This document shows positions 5,380 to 5,423 of a stretch of DNA of 5,423 bases, in pieces. The stretch comes from Roseimaritima sp. (lineage in GTDB: Bacteria > Planctomycetota > Planctomycetia > Pirellulales > Pirellulaceae). Each line of letters begins with the position of its first letter. The stretch's first letter is position 1. The position numbers and the translations under genes were made by a program. A model generated the notes under the pieces. That model was not told the DNA's origin, searched no databases, and saw nothing but the letters and a program-made list of their open reading frames with translations. The stretch is from the NCBI GenBank assembly GCA_007124075.1, contig SLFV01000165.1, forward strand, positions 1-5,423. Reading direction: 5' to 3'.

Positions 5380-5423
5380 ATGCATTTTGTTGGTCGTCGA
5401 TTCACCGGATTCACGCTGGTGGA
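5380..5423 (+). CDS. Prepilin-type N-terminal methylation protein, probably DUF1559 family (5' end only)
   Basis: Only 14 complete codons lie in the window: MHFVGRRFTGFTLV followed by GA-, which completes as Glu or Asp. A short leader with two arginines ends at G10, followed by FTLV and probably E. This is the type III signal cut by prepilin peptidase between G10 and F11, with E at +5. In planctomycetes this start is most often that of DUF1559 pseudopilin-like proteins, which occur in many copies. With the body of the protein missing, a general secretion pseudopilin or another prepilin-like protein cannot be excluded. ATG 5380 is supported by the AGAGGT ribosome site. A TTGACG at 5260-5265 is a possible -35 box but no good -10 box follows. 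Confidence 0.75.
   Translation, partial: MHFVGRRFTGFTLV

Overview
The window looks like planctomycete DNA, most probably from a Rhodopirellula-like member of the Pirellulaceae. This is inferred from four things: a free-standing RNA polymerase alpha-CTD gene, a prepilin-type N-terminus (GFTLV) of the kind that opens the large planctomycete DUF1559 family, moderately high GC with mostly weak Shine-Dalgarno sites, and several genes with no familiar enterobacterial counterpart. No rRNA, tRNA, CRISPR array, insertion sequence or phage gene was seen.

Layout, right to left, because nearly everything is on the minus strand. A prepilin-like gene starts at 5380 on the plus strand and runs off the right edge. 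A 447-bp divergent intergenic region (4933-5379) with several inverted repeats separates it from an LptF/LptG-type permease gene (4932-3739). After a 223-bp gap holding a strong hairpin and a good sigma70-like promoter comes a compact four-gene unit: a 97-residue stand-alone RNA polymerase alpha C-terminal domain (3515-3222), a four-helix membrane protein with a C-terminal arrestin-like beta-sandwich (3198-2140), a small soluble arrestin-like protein (2215-1721) and a small P-loop ATPase (1734-1111). The last three are separated by 23 bp or less, or overlap. A further 224-bp gap holds a promoter for a large exported protein (886 to beyond the left edge) with a signal peptide, a Pro/Lys-rich stretch and a Gly/Ser/Phe-rich stretch containing FG dipeptides.

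The LptF/G protein should be part of lipopolysaccharide export. The prepilin-like and FG-rich proteins are exported or surface proteins. The four-gene unit is the most interesting part: a putative DNA-binding regulator is transcribed with two arrestin-fold proteins, one membrane-bound, and an ATPase. Its function is unknown. I infer a membrane-associated signalling or scaffolding module, but nothing in the sequence proves this.
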